DNA of 64,000 bases from Carnobacterium sp. 17-4 (GTDB lineage: Bacteria > Bacillota > Bacilli > Lactobacillales > Carnobacteriaceae): assembly GCF_000195575.1 (NCBI RefSeq), contig NC_015391.1, positions 2,096,363 through 2,160,362 of the forward strand. Reading direction: 5' to 3'. A model generated the notes under the pieces. It was given only the letters and a program-made list of their open reading frames with translations, was not told the DNA's origin and did no database searches. Position 1 is the stretch's first letter. The number at the start of each line of letters is the position of its first letter. Shown here one piece after another: positions 8,673 to 17,804 of the stretch. The position numbers and the translations under genes are program-made.

Positions 8673-9443
8673 TTATACTTTTTCATAAATGAAAGACGCA
8701 CGTTTAACAAAGCCATATTTTTCTGGATTGTAAATCGTTTCTGTTGCTCCTGTGAAAAATAAACCACCCGGTACAAGAGCATCACTAAATTTTTGGTACA
8801 ACTCTTCTTTGACTTCGTTTTTAAAATAAATGGTCACATTTCGGCAAACAATTACATGATACTCTTTCCCAAAGCGATCACCGATTAAATCGTGTTTTTT
8901 AAACGCTACTTTATTTTTGATTTGATCAGCCAAATAAAAGACATTCTCTTCTGAAGTAAAGTATTGTTTACGATTCTCATCGTCTACATTTTTTATTTCT
9001 GTGCTTGAGAAGATCCCTTTTTTAGCTTTTGCCAATATTGTCTCATCAATATCTGTTGCTGTTATTTTTTCTGCTTGAGAGATGCGATGCTTATCCATGA
9101 TCATTGCTAGTGAATAAGCTTCTGCTCCGGTAGAACACGCTGCACTCCAAACTTTTAAAGCACCAAAGCGAGGTTCAAGATACGATACCATTAACTCTTC
9201 AAATTCATCAAACACTTCTCTGTTACGGAAAAAATCCGTTACATTAATGGTAATGTAGTTCAAAAAATTCTTTTTAATGATTGGATCTGCTTGTATCTTC
9301 ACAGCATATTCTTCTAACGTTGCAGCACCAGTATTTTTCATAATCGTTCCAATACGTCTTTGAAGCTGTTTTTCTTTGTATCCATCTAGATTAATATTCA
9401 AATGTTCTTTTGTCCATGCATAGAAAAATTCGAAATTCAACAT
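8673..9443 (-). CDS. cheR: Chemoreceptor methyltransferase CheR
   Basis: A 256-residue SAM-dependent methyltransferase that adds methyl groups to glutamates of chemoreceptors. Visible features are the N-terminal helical domain with a basic receptor-contact patch (GYKEKQLQRRIGTIM), the SAM-binding loop (WSAACSTGAEAYSLAM) and the family motif VIVCRNVTIYF. The start at 9443 overlaps the cheB stop as TAATG and has GGATGAGA in front, which I prefer to the ATG at 9467 inside cheB. Opposing methylation enzymes are therefore translated from coupled genes. Confidence 0.95.
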   Translation of the reverse strand: MLNFEFFYAWTKEHLNINLDGYKEKQLQRRIGTIMKNTGAATLEEYAVKIQADPIIKKNFLNYITINVTDFFRNREVFDEFEELMVSYLEPRFGALKVWSAACSTGAEAYSLAMIMDKHRISQAEKITATDIDETILAKAKKGIFSSTEIKNVDDENRKQYFTSEENVFYLADQIKNKVAFKKHDLIGDRFGKEYHVIVCRNVTIYFKNEVKEELYQKFSDALVPGGLFFTGATETIYNPEKYGFVKRASFIYEKV

Positions 9444-10465
9444 TAGCTTCTCATCCTTATCATCCAATTAATCAATTCTGATATATCTTTTAAACTTGCA
9501 ATTTCATCAATGACACCTTTTTGTACCGCATTACCTGGCATGCCATAGACAATAGATGTTTCTCGGTTTTGCGCTACAGTAAATCCACCAGATTTTTTGA
9601 TTTTATCCAGTCCGCGAGCACCATCTTGACCCATTCCCGTTAAAATAAAACTAGCTAAATCGCTACCGTAAGTCTCAGCAGCAGTTTCAAACAAGTAGTC
9701 GACAGCTGGCCTCACGCCGTGTATTTTATCTGCTTCATTTAATTTAATGCAGTTGTTTTCAATTAGCATATGGTATCCACCTGGAGCCACGTACACAACG
9801 CCGCCTTTTATGGCCATACCATCTTCGGCTTCTACCACTGTCGCAGCTGATTCCCTATCCAACCGTTTAGAAAAGGATGTGGTAAAACCTTTGGGCATGT
9901 GTTGAACGATAAAAATTGGAAAAGTTAAGTTTTCCGGTAACGATCGAATAATTGAAAACAGTGCTTTAGGTCCACCTGTAGATGCACCGATAACAATGGC
10001 TTTAATTTTTTTAGGCACTCTATTTTCTAATTCACTTTTTTGTAATAACGACTTTTCTACTGGTATTTCTGTTTTCTTTTGTTCAAATAAGGGTTTTATC
10101 TTATCCGCTACTTCCTTTTTAAATGCATCCGATTGGTTCCTTATATCATGAGGTTTTTCAATGAAATCCATTGCACCTAGATCTAATGCGGCAATCGTGT
10201 TGTCTTCTCCACTAAATGAACTCATCATAATAACTGGTGTAGAGTATTCTTTTTTAATAATTTCAAGGGTTTCTAACCCGTTTAATCCCGGCATTTCAAT
10301 GTCTAACGTAATGACATCTGGTTGAAGCTGCGGAATTGCCTTTAGTGCATCTCGGCCGTTTCTTGCCGTACCGATAACTTCAAGTCCTTCAATACTTGCT
10401 ATTGTTTCGGTGATAACCTTTCTCATAAAAGGAGAATCATCTACAACCAATACTTTTACATTCAC
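9443..10465 (-). CDS. cheB: Chemoreceptor glutamate methylesterase CheB
   Basis: A 340-residue fusion of a receiver domain (VLVVDDSPFMRKV, phosphoacceptor D55 in VITLDIEMPGLNG) and a methylesterase domain. The esterase triad is seen as Ser in VIGASTGGPKAL, His in VQHMPKGFTTSF and Asp in TGMGQDGARG. Phosphorylation by CheA activates removal of receptor methyl groups for adaptation. It lies between cheD and cheR with gaps of 24 nt and -1 nt. The length and domain order are standard. Confidence 0.96.
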   Translation of the reverse strand: MNVKVLVVDDSPFMRKVITETIASIEGLEVIGTARNGRDALKAIPQLQPDVITLDIEMPGLNGLETLEIIKKEYSTPVIMMSSFSGEDNTIAALDLGAMDFIEKPHDIRNQSDAFKKEVADKIKPLFEQKKTEIPVEKSLLQKSELENRVPKKIKAIVIGASTGGPKALFSIIRSLPENLTFPIFIVQHMPKGFTTSFSKRLDRESAATVVEAEDGMAIKGGVVYVAPGGYHMLIENNCIKLNEADKIHGVRPAVDYLFETAAETYGSDLASFILTGMGQDGARGLDKIKKSGGFTVAQNRETSIVYGMPGNAVQKGVIDEIASLKDISELINWMIRMRS

Positions 10466-10489
10466 TCTTTGTTTCTCCCCTATCCCTTT

Positions 10490-10972
10490 TTACAATACCA
10501 TTATTTCTCTATTCACCATTCGAATCGTTACGGTAAAAGTGGCCAAGTCTACAATCATTGTTCTGCCCATCTTTCCCCCAGTATGATTGGCCAATAGAGG
10601 AATCCCTAGTTGTTTCAATACTTCCTCAACAGCAAGAATATTTCGGTCTCCAATACTGCCATGTGGAAGATCTTTAGAAAATTCAAACATACTTGCTCCA
10701 CCAGCTATCTTAGCGACTAGCGGATTATTATTTGTTCGTTTATTTATTTCTGATACCATATGGGGAACAGCTAAATCAGCGAATTTCTCAATTTTAGTGG
10801 CCTCTCTAAAAGCAGTGCTGTCTGGAAGCATAATATGGCTTAATCCGCCGATTTTTGTTTTAGGATCGTATAATGCAATCCCGACACATGAACCTAATCC
10901 TACTGTTATCAAGGATTGAGGCTGCTCTGCTATTTTATAATCTGAGATCCCAACCCTTAATTCATCTGCCAT
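10490..10972 (-). CDS. cheD: Chemoreceptor glutamine deamidase CheD
   Basis: A 160-residue deamidase that converts receptor glutamines to glutamate and also binds CheC. The catalytic cysteine is in TVGLGSCVGIALYD and the histidine in IGGLSHIMLPDS; KIAGGASMF and the HTGGKMGRTM motif also match the family. The presence of both CheD and CheC supports the B. subtilis type CheC-CheD-CheY feedback. The ATG at 10972 follows a weak AATGGTGA-like ribosome site; spacing to neighbours is 24-32 nt. Confidence 0.95.
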   Translation of the reverse strand: MADELRVGISDYKIAEQPQSLITVGLGSCVGIALYDPKTKIGGLSHIMLPDSTAFREATKIEKFADLAVPHMVSEINKRTNNNPLVAKIAGGASMFEFSKDLPHGSIGDRNILAVEEVLKQLGIPLLANHTGGKMGRTMIVDLATFTVTIRMVNREIMVL

Positions 10973-11004
10973 ACATTTTCACCATTCCTCTAATCTAACC
11001 ATTT

Positions 11005-11454
11005 TTATCTATTCATTAAGGATACCAGTTCTTTTTCCCCTTGTTCATTAAAAATACTGTCCACGTCTAGCTGTAAGATAATGCCATCATCTGTTCGAAT
11101 AAAAGCCATGACGTAACTTGCAGCTTCTTGATCAGCATTTTCTGAAATTTCACGATCTGCATTTTCAAAAGAACGAATAGTGGTTACTTTATCTACCACC
11201 AATCCAATTTTTTTCTCTTGCCAATTCACAACAATCACTTTAGTGTCAGCTGTTAATTCTGTTTTATTTTGAAAGAATCGTTCTCTTAAATCAATGATTG
11301 GCAAAACAGTTTCATCATAATCTATCGCACCTAACACATACTTAGATGTATCTGGAATTCTAATTAGTCCTTCAACATGTATGATTTTTTCGGTTACTTC
11401 AATTGGAATGGCAAAGCTTTGACCGCCACTACTAAAAATAACAAACTTTTCCAT
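11005..11454 (-). CDS. cheW: Chemotaxis coupling protein CheW (copy 2)
   Basis: A 149-residue CheW protein, first gene after the chemoreceptor and probably the main receptor-kinase adaptor. It has the complete CheW fold: FVIFSSGGQSFAIPIEVTEK, then VLGAIDYDETVLPIIDLRERF, then KIGLVVDKVTTIRSFENAD. Unlike the copy at 5.2-5.6 kb it contains an intact C-terminal strand and helix (IILQLDVDSIFNEQGEKEL). A 91-nt gap separates it from the receptor gene and holds no clear terminator, so both are probably on one transcript. Confidence 0.93.
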   Translation of the reverse strand: MEKFVIFSSGGQSFAIPIEVTEKIIHVEGLIRIPDTSKYVLGAIDYDETVLPIIDLRERFFQNKTELTADTKVIVVNWQEKKIGLVVDKVTTIRSFENADREISENADQEAASYVMAFIRTDDGIILQLDVDSIFNEQGEKELVSLMNR

Positions 11455-11545
11455 TATTCTCTACTCCTCTAGATTTCCTTTTAATTGATTGACGCACACT
11501 CTTCATAAGTATGCACGCTAACTGAACTATTTGTTACGTTCTACA

Positions 11546-13606
11546 TTACTGTAATTTAAATTGGTTCGTTTCTTCTTTTAGTTCATTTGCAATCGTTTCT
11601 AGTTTAGCGATGCTTGATGAGAATTCTTCCATTGTTGCTAAAATTTCTTCTGCATTTGCGGACACTTCTTGCGTCCCAGCAGAGTTTTCTTCGGCTGAAG
11701 CCGCAATATTTTCAATTGCCACCAATGTTTCATCTTTTTTAGCTGAAATAACGAAGCCTAAACTAGCAACATTTAAAATACTTTCAACCAGTTTATCCAT
11801 CTGGTCGGTTACTTTATTTGATGAATCAATAGCTTCATCGATTGTTTTTGTTTGTACTTCGCTTTCTGCATGTGATTGTTCAACTTTATTAACCATTTCA
11901 CTTGATTTTTCTTGAATATCTTTGATAATAGTTGCGATATTTTTTGTGGATGCATCACTTTTTTCAGCAAGCTTTCTGATTTCATTGGCAACCACCGCAA
12001 ATCCTCTACCACTTTCACCTGCACGAGCCGCTTCAATTGAAGCATTTAACGCCAATAAGTTGGTTTGCTCCGCTATTCCATCAATCACTTTAACAATTTT
12101 TTCAACATTTTGAATATCTTTGTTTACAGCATGAATGCTCTTGGCTAACTTAGCCATAGTATCAATCGTTGTTTCCCAGTTGTCATGAACCTCAGACATC
12201 ATTTGATTGTTTTTCCCATTGGCAATCGTTGTATCATCTGTATGTTGTCCCATTTTTTGAATATTTTGATCGATTTCACCCACAGTTTTGGATAATTCTT
12301 CCATTTTCCCGACTGTATCTTCTGTGTCTTTAGTTTGGATGCTTGTAGCTTGAGCAATTCCCGTGATGGTTTCGGACACTTCTTCTGTTGCTGAAGTCGT
12401 TTGTTTAGAAATATCATTCAGTGTTTGGGTCATATCCATCAAATGATTGCTTTTTTGTTGGATGCCTCCAACCATTTGTCTAAACTGAACCATCATTTGA
12501 TTAAATGCAAATGCAATTCGACCAATTTCATCGCTGTTTTCATTAATCTCTTTTTGTTTTCTAATTGCTTTAAAGTATTTTTTATCTGGCAACATGTGTA
12601 AATCATTTCCAGTAATTTCAGTCGTTAAATCACCATCTTCTACTCTGCGGAAGGCTTTAGTTAATGTTGCTGCAATCGTCATAACGTATCTAGATGCAAG
12701 TAATGCACTTAGAACAGCTATAATGATTCCAATCGCTAAACCAATTAGAGCAGCTTTATTTGTAGCAGCTACTTCATTAGCCATCTCATCTTCGCCAACT
12801 ACTCCATAAACAGTCATGCCTAGACGACTGACTTTAGCGTAATAACTGCCAATCTCTTGATCAGTGTAAATATAGCCCGTTTGTTCTGTTGCTTCTTTAA
12901 ACAAATCACTACTACCGATGTTTGTTCCAATTTTCTTTGGATCATTAGACATCAAATAGTCACCTGATTCGGAAAGCACAAAAAAGTTTCCAGTATTTCC
13001 ATTTCGTATCGATGTTAAATAAGTGTTCATTCGCGTCAAATCTAAATCAATTGCTAAAACACCATAAAATACGTCATCGACAATGATTGCTCTAGAAATG
13101 GTCATCGTCATTAATCCCGTTTTTATATCACGGTAAGGTTCACTCCAAATCATTGCACCTTTACGATCAACAGCTCTTTGATACCATGGCGCTGTGGTTG
13201 CATCAAAGTCCGATAGATCTTCCATCGTTCCAAGTACGACTTGATTTTCGGGAGCATAATAAGCATTTCCTATGTACATACTGTTATTCATAATAAACTG
13301 CAACTCTTCTTGAATGGCTACCTGTGTATCCTCATCCTCAGCATCTTCTTGAAACTCTGGCTTTTCTGCTAAAGAATTAATGGTATTTTCTAATTCTTGA
13401 CCAATCCAATCTAATTGCGTGGTAAATTGCGTTGCTAGATTTTTTTCACTTTGCTCAACACGTTGAGACAACAAATTTTGCGTGCTGTAATAATTCATGA
13501 CTAGTAAAATGATAATGGGTATCGTGATCATAGCAATCAACGTAGGAATGATCACAATTCTTATACTTTTTTTTCTCGGGCTCTTCTTTTTGCGCAGATT
13601 CTTCAC
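11546..13606 (-). CDS. Methyl-accepting chemotaxis protein (dCache type)
   Basis: About 686 residues. After a basic N-terminus come a first membrane helix, a double-Cache extracellular sensor of about 270 residues ([28 protein letters not shown]), a second membrane helix, a HAMP domain and a long coiled coil with the conserved hairpin tip ([20 protein letters not shown]). The HAMP connector has an insertion of about 25 residues around [14 protein letters not shown] chose GTG 13606 because AAGGAGG lies 8 nt before it; TTG 13609 is possible and the ATG at 13684 has no ribosome site. It is the only receptor here. The ligand cannot be told; dCache sensors often bind amino acids. Confidence 0.93.
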   Translation of the reverse strand: MKNLRKKKSPRKKSIRIVIIPTLIAMITIPIIILLVMNYYSTQNLLSQRVEQSEKNLATQFTTQLDWIGQELENTINSLAEKPEFQEDAEDEDTQVAIQEELQFIMNNSMYIGNAYYAPENQVVLGTMEDLSDFDATTAPWYQRAVDRKGAMIWSEPYRDIKTGLMTMTISRAIIVDDVFYGVLAIDLDLTRMNTYLTSIRNGNTGNFFVLSESGDYLMSNDPKKIGTNIGSSDLFKEATEQTGYIYTDQEIGSYYAKVSRLGMTVYGVVGEDEMANEVAATNKAALIGLAIGIIIAVLSALLASRYVMTIAATLTKAFRRVEDGDLTTEITGNDLHMLPDKKYFKAIRKQKEINENSDEIGRIAFAFNQMMVQFRQMVGGIQQKSNHLMDMTQTLNDISKQTTSATEEVSETITGIAQATSIQTKDTEDTVGKMEELSKTVGEIDQNIQKMGQHTDDTTIANGKNNQMMSEVHDNWETTIDTMAKLAKSIHAVNKDIQNVEKIVKVIDGIAEQTNLLALNASIEAARAGESGRGFAVVANEIRKLAEKSDASTKNIATIIKDIQEKSSEMVNKVEQSHAESEVQTKTIDEAIDSSNKVTDQMDKLVESILNVASLGFVISAKKDETLVAIENIAASAEENSAGTQEVSANAEEILATMEEFSSSIAKLETIANELKEETNQFKLQ

Positions 13607-13713
13607 CAATTGCTCCTCCTTATGTAAAACTTCCTTAGAACACTTTTTACATTTTACCCGTGTTTTATTCGAAGTTCTCAACACTACTTTTATTTAAACG
13701 TTTACTAAATAGT

Positions 13714-13739
13714 ATATCGGTATTTTTTCTTCTTTCTTA
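13714..13739 (-). promoter_or_regulatory. Sigma-28 promoter of the chemotaxis operon
   Basis: On the minus strand the sequence reads TAAG-N14-ACCGATAT, with the -10 box at 13714-13721 and -35 at 13736-13739. The predicted start near 13706 gives a leader of about 100 nt before the GTG of the receptor gene. It has the same geometry as the flgM promoter, so the whole che-fliM-fliY operon looks like a sigma-28 class. Confidence 0.72.
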
Positions 13740-13797
13740 AGCATTTAAGGTTCCTTTTTTTATTTAATCTCACGATTGTCACATCTCATTCAATTAA

Positions 13798-13840
13798 TAA
13801 AAAAAGAACCTCTTTTGATTTTTAATCAAAGAGGTCCTTT
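13798..13840 (-). terminator. Terminator of the aldo-keto reductase gene
   Basis: A long stem (AAAGAACCTCTTTTGATT with AATCAAAGAGGTCCTTT) with a short loop and a T-run on the minus strand, 37 bp past the reductase stop. It insulates the che operon. Confidence 0.88.
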
Positions 13841-13876
13841 ACGATTCAATTTGTAAGAAAAAATCACGTTAACTTT

Positions 13877-14794
13877 TTAAGGCAGTTTATTTCCAGCTGC
13901 GCGGTAGATTTCATACCATTCATCATGAGTCATCCGCACTTCGGAAGCTTTGCTATAATCCGTTAATCTATCTGGGGTCATAGTCCCTACAACAGCCTGC
14001 ATATTAGCTGGGTGACGCAAGATCCAAGCAATAGCGGTAGCTGAATTAGATAAGCCATAACGTTCTCCAATTTCTTTCAACTTAGCATTTACTTCAGGAT
14101 AGTTCTTGTTGTCCACAAAAATATCCCCACCACTTTTAATCGGTGACCAAGCTTGTATAGTCATAGCTTCCAAACGGCTATAATCCAGCACTCCACCATC
14201 TCGATTGATTCCACTATCAAACTTCGTATTGACATTTATTCCCGCGTCGACCATTCCGGTGTGCATCACACTAAATTGCAATTGATTTGCAACAAGTGGT
14301 TGTTGAACATAATTTTTCAATAACTCAATTTGATAAGGATTGTGATTGCTGACTCCAAAGTTGCGGACTTTGCCGCTTTTTTCTAATTCGTCAAAAACTT
14401 CTGCTACGATTTCAGGTTCTACTAATGCATCTGGACGATGTAACAACAAAACATCCAAGTAATCTGTTTGCAAACGTTTAAGAACACCGTCTACACTTTC
14501 AATCAAATGCTCTTTTGAAAAATCATAGCTGCCTTTTCGAATCCCTACTTTAGATTGTATTAACATTTTTTCTCGTATAGAGGGATCCATTTCGATTACT
14601 TTACCAAATATTTCTTCAGCTTTTCCTCCACCATAGATATCTGCTAAATCAAAAAAATCAATTTCAAGGTCTAATGCATTGTTGATGACTTTACTAGCTT
14701 TGTCAGGTGATAGTTTACCCATTGACATGCATCCTAATGCAATGTTTGGTACCATTAACTCACTTTTCCCTAAAAACATTCTTTTCATATCCAT
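13877..14794 (-). CDS. Aldo-keto reductase (YdhF-like)
   Basis: A 305-residue NAD(P)H-dependent reductase with a TIM barrel. The catalytic tetrad is visible: Asp and Tyr in DLADIYGGGKAEEIFG, Lys in LIQSKVGIRKG and His in DVLLLHRPD. The NADPH-binding end of the barrel is IAWILRHPANMQAVVGTM. It resembles the YdhF/oxidoreductase group of bacterial AKRs; the natural substrate (aldehydes or ketones) cannot be deduced. It is a single gene with its own terminator. ATG 14794 follows AAGG; TTG 14797 is less likely, and ATG 14788 is an alternative. Confidence 0.9.
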   Translation of the reverse strand: MDMKRMFLGKSELMVPNIALGCMSMGKLSPDKASKVINNALDLEIDFFDLADIYGGGKAEEIFGKVIEMDPSIREKMLIQSKVGIRKGSYDFSKEHLIESVDGVLKRLQTDYLDVLLLHRPDALVEPEIVAEVFDELEKSGKVRNFGVSNHNPYQIELLKNYVQQPLVANQLQFSVMHTGMVDAGINVNTKFDSGINRDGGVLDYSRLEAMTIQAWSPIKSGGDIFVDNKNYPEVNAKLKEIGERYGLSNSATAIAWILRHPANMQAVVGTMTPDRLTDYSKASEVRMTHDEWYEIYRAAGNKLP

Positions 14795-15185
14795 CAACCT
14801 TCTTTCTTCTCTATGAGAAATCGTTTTCAGTATACCATTACTCCAATTTTTTTACTAAAATAAAGAACATTCTTCACTCAAGTCATACTACTGGCTTCAG
14901 AATACTCTTTCTTCCAATAAATGTCATTTAATGGCTAAGTGAGGTTCTTTTTTCGGTTCACTCTTCCATAAAAGACCTGTTAATGGATAAGTGAAGCCCA
15001 TTTCTTGCTTCAGTTGTCCATTAAATGCAGTTTCATGGACAACTGAAGCTTCTTTTCCTTGCCACTCTTCCATGAGGACTCAATTTACACAAAACAACAA
15101 AAAACATCTTACATAAAAAGTGATTTCCGCTAATTTTTTCTTATATTAAGAGAGAACGATTAAATTTAAGGAGCGCACGGAAATC
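14795..15185. repeat. Intergenic region with a cluster of palindromic modules (family A)
   Basis: About 390 bp without a gene. It contains a degenerate hairpin near 14900-14945, a clear one with arms GGTTCACTCTTCCAT (14955-14969) and ATGGATAAGTGAAGCC (14983-14998), and a perfect one with 15-bp arms GCTTCAGTTGTCCAT (15007-15021) and ATGGACAACTGAAGC (15035-15049). A half-module CCACTCTTCCATGAGG follows at 15062. The arms share the core CACT-n-TCCAT / ATGGA-n-AGTG with loops of 13 nt. The same family occurs at 24.5-24.67 kb. There is no T-run, so these are not ordinary terminators. Confidence 0.75.
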
Positions 15186-16097
15186 ATGATACTAAAAGAA
15201 CGAACAAAATCGATTACTCATCGTGTATTGGAATCTTTAAATTTTCGCATGACCTTACCTGTTGAAGAACAACTAAAATATGAGAATTAAGTAAAAGGTT
15301 GGGCTGGTGAAAAGCAATTCGATTTCTATATGAGTCAATTTAATCAATCAGGCCTTGTACTAAATGATCTCGTTCTAAATTATAGAGACACCGTTTTTCA
15401 AATTGATTCCCTCTTTATTGCAAATGACTCTATTTATTTATATGAAGTAAAAAATTATACCGGTTCCTACTTTTATAAAGAAGATTCTTTTTTCATAGAA
15501 TCAGGCTATCAAATTCTTAACCCCTTAAGGCAACTCGACAGAAGTGTGACCTATTTACAAAATGTGCTGCTTCGTCTAGGATACCGATTGCCCATACACC
15601 CAATTGTTGTCTTTATTAATCCGGAATTCACTCTCTACTCTATCCTGCCAAATGAACGTTTCTTGTTTTCCTATCAATTGCCTAAACATCTTAATGCTCT
15701 ATTCAATCAAACCTTCTCGATAAAACAGGAACATTTAAATCTAGCGCATAAACTTAAAGAGGTACACAATGAAAATTATCGTCCCGATAATCTACCTATC
15801 TATCAATTGGGGCAACTGAAGAACGGTATTTTATGCCCTATTTGCTTTTCGCTTAGTCATACAGATACTAGACAAAATTACCTTTGTACTGCATGCGAAC
15901 ATCAAGAAACTATCACAAATGCAATTGAGCGGAGCATAAAAGAATTCAAACTTCTCTTTCCTGATAATTTAATGACAACAAGCCAGATTTACGAATGGTG
16001 TGGAAAAAACTATTCCAGAAAACGAATTCGAATGGTTTTAAAATTAAATTATCAGAGTCATTTATCACGTAAAATGACCTATTATAGTAATAAATAA
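15186..16097 (+). pseudogene. NERD-domain protein interrupted by an in-frame stop
   Basis: Reading from ATG 15186, 34 codons (beginning MILKERTKSI, ending EEQLKYEN) are followed by TAA at 15288-15290. The same frame then continues for 268 codons with VKGWAGEKQFDFYM, the conserved start of the NERD (nuclease-related) domain. The domain runs on through VFQIDSLFIANDSIYLYEVKN, including the D and E-x-K residues of the nuclease-like core. A four-cysteine knuckle (CPIC-x15-CTAC) and a helical C-terminus follow. A remaining product could start at ATG 15330 but would lack the first strand-helix of the domain. NERD proteins are thought to act on DNA; the true role is unknown. Confidence 0.8.
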
Positions 16098-16132
16098 CTT
16101 TCATTCTAGGAAAAAATGAAATCCACTTCAAC

Positions 16133-16178
16133 AAAAAAACATTCATCACCTGTACCTAGAGTGATGAACATTTTGTTT
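16133..16178. terminator. Bidirectional terminator between NERD gene and permease
   Basis: The stem TTCATCAC/GTGATGAA has an A-run on one side and a T-run on the other, so it can serve the converging genes on both strands. Confidence 0.8.
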
Positions 16179-16184
16179 TTTCTA

Positions 16185-17591
16185 TTAAGCTTCTTGCGGT
16201 TCCATTGTTGGTGTTTCTTTTAAAATAATATTTAACACTAGCGTAACGATCGTTCCAGCTGAAATTCCAGATGAGAACAATCCACCAAGAATTCCAGGCA
16301 GTCCAGCTACGACTTCAGGACGAAAAGCTACGCCAAGTCCAACGCCTAAACCTGCAGCGACGATAATTAAATTGCGGTTGTCAAAATTCACACGTGACAA
16401 TGACTTAACACCAGATGCTGCCACATTTCCGAACATCAATACTCCTGCTCCACCTAGTACAGCCATTGGCATAATAGAAACCAATGTTGCAAATTTTGGC
16501 AGGAAACTCATTGCCATTAAAAGAACACCCGCAGTAATCGCAACAGAACGAGAAGCATTGCGAGTCAAAGGAATCAATCCAGCATTTTGACTAAAAGTAG
16601 CTACTGGGCCTGATCCCATTGCGGGTCCAATAAATGAACCGACACCATCAGCACGTACACCATTTGCAATATCATCATCAGTTAATTTCGTTTCTGTGAC
16701 TTCTCCAATTGTTTGCATCACACCCACAGTTTCGATTACCGTTACTAAGTAACCAGAAATAAATGGAATTGCAAATTTCAAATCAAAATTAACACCATAT
16801 TTAAACAGTTGTGGCATAGCAAACCAATTGGCTTGAGCTACTTGGTTAAAATCTACCATTCCAAGCGGAATACACATAATATAGCCAACTACAATACCAA
16901 TTAGTACAGCCGCAGGTCCAATTTTGACGCTGCCATAGTGATTCAATACAACGATCAATAAAAATACAATAGTAGCAATTGCTAAATTAAGAGGTGACCC
17001 ATAGTTGGCTGCACCAACTCCACCAGCCACCCAGTCAAATGCAACAGGCATCAACGTTAATCCCATCAGTGAAATAACGGTACCTGTAACAACAGGAGGG
17101 AAAAATTTCATTAGCGGTTTGATAAAATAACTCAAGATAATTTCTAAAAGGGCTCCCATCATGGTTCCACCGAAATAACCAGCAATGCCTCCGCCCATCG
17201 TGTTGATGACCGCATTGGCAGGACCAACAAATCCAAAATCGGTTCCCATAATTGTTGGAAGCCCAGCTCCTACACGAAACCATTTTGGTCCAAATCCTTT
17301 AGATTGAATGATTGAAACAACACCGGAACCCAATAAAGCTGCACTGATCATATAAGAAGTATCTGCAATCCCAAATCCTGCCATACCGGAAATAACTAAA
17401 GGAACAGCAACAATTCCACCAAAAGCAGTCAGTATATTTTGAAAACCTAAAAGTGTCATCAAGATAAATCCTGGTTTATCGTCTACTTGATAAATCAGAT
17501 TTGATTCAGGTTTCGGCGTAACCTTTGCTTTCTTCCCTTCTCTTTTCGGTAATACAATTGTTCCTGCTGGCTGTTTCATTCTTTCTTCCAA
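16185..17591 (-). CDS. Xanthine/uracil (NCS2) permease family transporter
   Basis: About 468 residues with 12-14 membrane helices of the nucleobase-cation symporter-2 family. Family motifs are GFQNILTAFGGIVAVPL in the first helix, GSGPVATFSQNAGLIPLT near residue 330 and the IETVG segment of the binding site. It imports a purine base or uracil with protons. I prefer TTG 17591, seven bases after AGGAGGG; ATG 17579 is an alternative. A strong promoter and PurR boxes lie upstream, which favours a purine (xanthine or guanine type) substrate. It is monocistronic. Confidence 0.88.
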   Translation of the reverse strand: MEERMKQPAGTIVLPKREGKKAKVTPKPESNLIYQVDDKPGFILMTLLGFQNILTAFGGIVAVPLVISGMAGFGIADTSYMISAALLGSGVVSIIQSKGFGPKWFRVGAGLPTIMGTDFGFVGPANAVINTMGGGIAGYFGGTMMGALLEIILSYFIKPLMKFFPPVVTGTVISLMGLTLMPVAFDWVAGGVGAANYGSPLNLAIATIVFLLIVVLNHYGSVKIGPAAVLIGIVVGYIMCIPLGMVDFNQVAQANWFAMPQLFKYGVNFDLKFAIPFISGYLVTVIETVGVMQTIGEVTETKLTDDDIANGVRADGVGSFIGPAMGSGPVATFSQNAGLIPLTRNASRSVAITAGVLLMAMSFLPKFATLVSIMPMAVLGGAGVLMFGNVAASGVKSLSRVNFDNRNLIIVAAGLGVGLGVAFRPEVVAGLPGILGGLFSSGISAGTIVTLVLNIILKETPTMEPQEA

Positions 17592-17605
17592 AATAACCCT
17601 CCTAT

Positions 17606-17621
17606 TAAATACGAACATTTA
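17606..17621. promoter_or_regulatory. PurR box in the permease leader
   Basis: AAATACGAACATT matches 12 of 13 positions of the lactococcal PurBox consensus AWWWCCGAACWWT. It lies between the predicted transcription start and the ribosome site, in inverted orientation relative to the upstream box. Confidence 0.5.
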
Positions 17622-17665
17622 TTTTATCAAACTAATTATACTTCGCTTATTGATGATTCATTTGT

Positions 17666-17694
17666 AGTATAACCTCAAACCAACATGATGTAAA
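17666..17694 (-). promoter_or_regulatory. Sigma-A promoter of the permease gene
   Basis: TTTACA (17689-17694), a 17-bp spacer and TATACT (17666-17671) on the minus strand. The predicted start is near 17659. Confidence 0.8.
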
Positions 17695-17730
17695 GACCTA
17701 AAAGCGAATTATTTCATGTTTATCTAGTGG

Positions 17731-17747
17731 TTAATGTTCGTGTTTTA
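17731..17747 (-). promoter_or_regulatory. PurR box upstream of the permease promoter
   Basis: The minus strand reads AAACACGAACATT, 11 of 13 matches to the PurBox. Its central G is about 76-80 bp upstream of the predicted start, the distance at which PurR activates transcription in Lactococcus lactis. Confidence 0.55.
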
Positions 17748-17749
17748 CA

Positions 17750-17784
17750 AAAAAAGACCTTTCACTTTAAAGTGAAAGGTCTTT
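17750..17784 (-). terminator. Terminator of the old yellow enzyme gene
   Basis: A palindrome of 14-bp arms (AGACCTTTCACTTT and its complement) flanked by A and T runs, 20 bp past the stop codon at 17805. Confidence 0.9.
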
Positions 17785-17804
17785 TGGGCGATTTTTTGGA
17801 ATTT

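Noticed and set aside
13607-13684. N-terminal extension of the chemoreceptor to ATG 13684 with a KCKKCSK cysteine motif
   Set aside because: AAGGAGG followed by TTG/GTG at 13609/13606 gives a better start, and a cysteine-rich segment before the first membrane helix is not usual in such receptors.
14950-15080. CRISPR-like array
   Set aside because: Units are palindromic with very short loops and variable arms, and there are no constant direct repeats with spacers and no cas genes.
17592-17750. A purine riboswitch before the NCS2 permease
   Set aside because: The conserved loop sequences of the purine aptamer are missing; PurR boxes are present instead.
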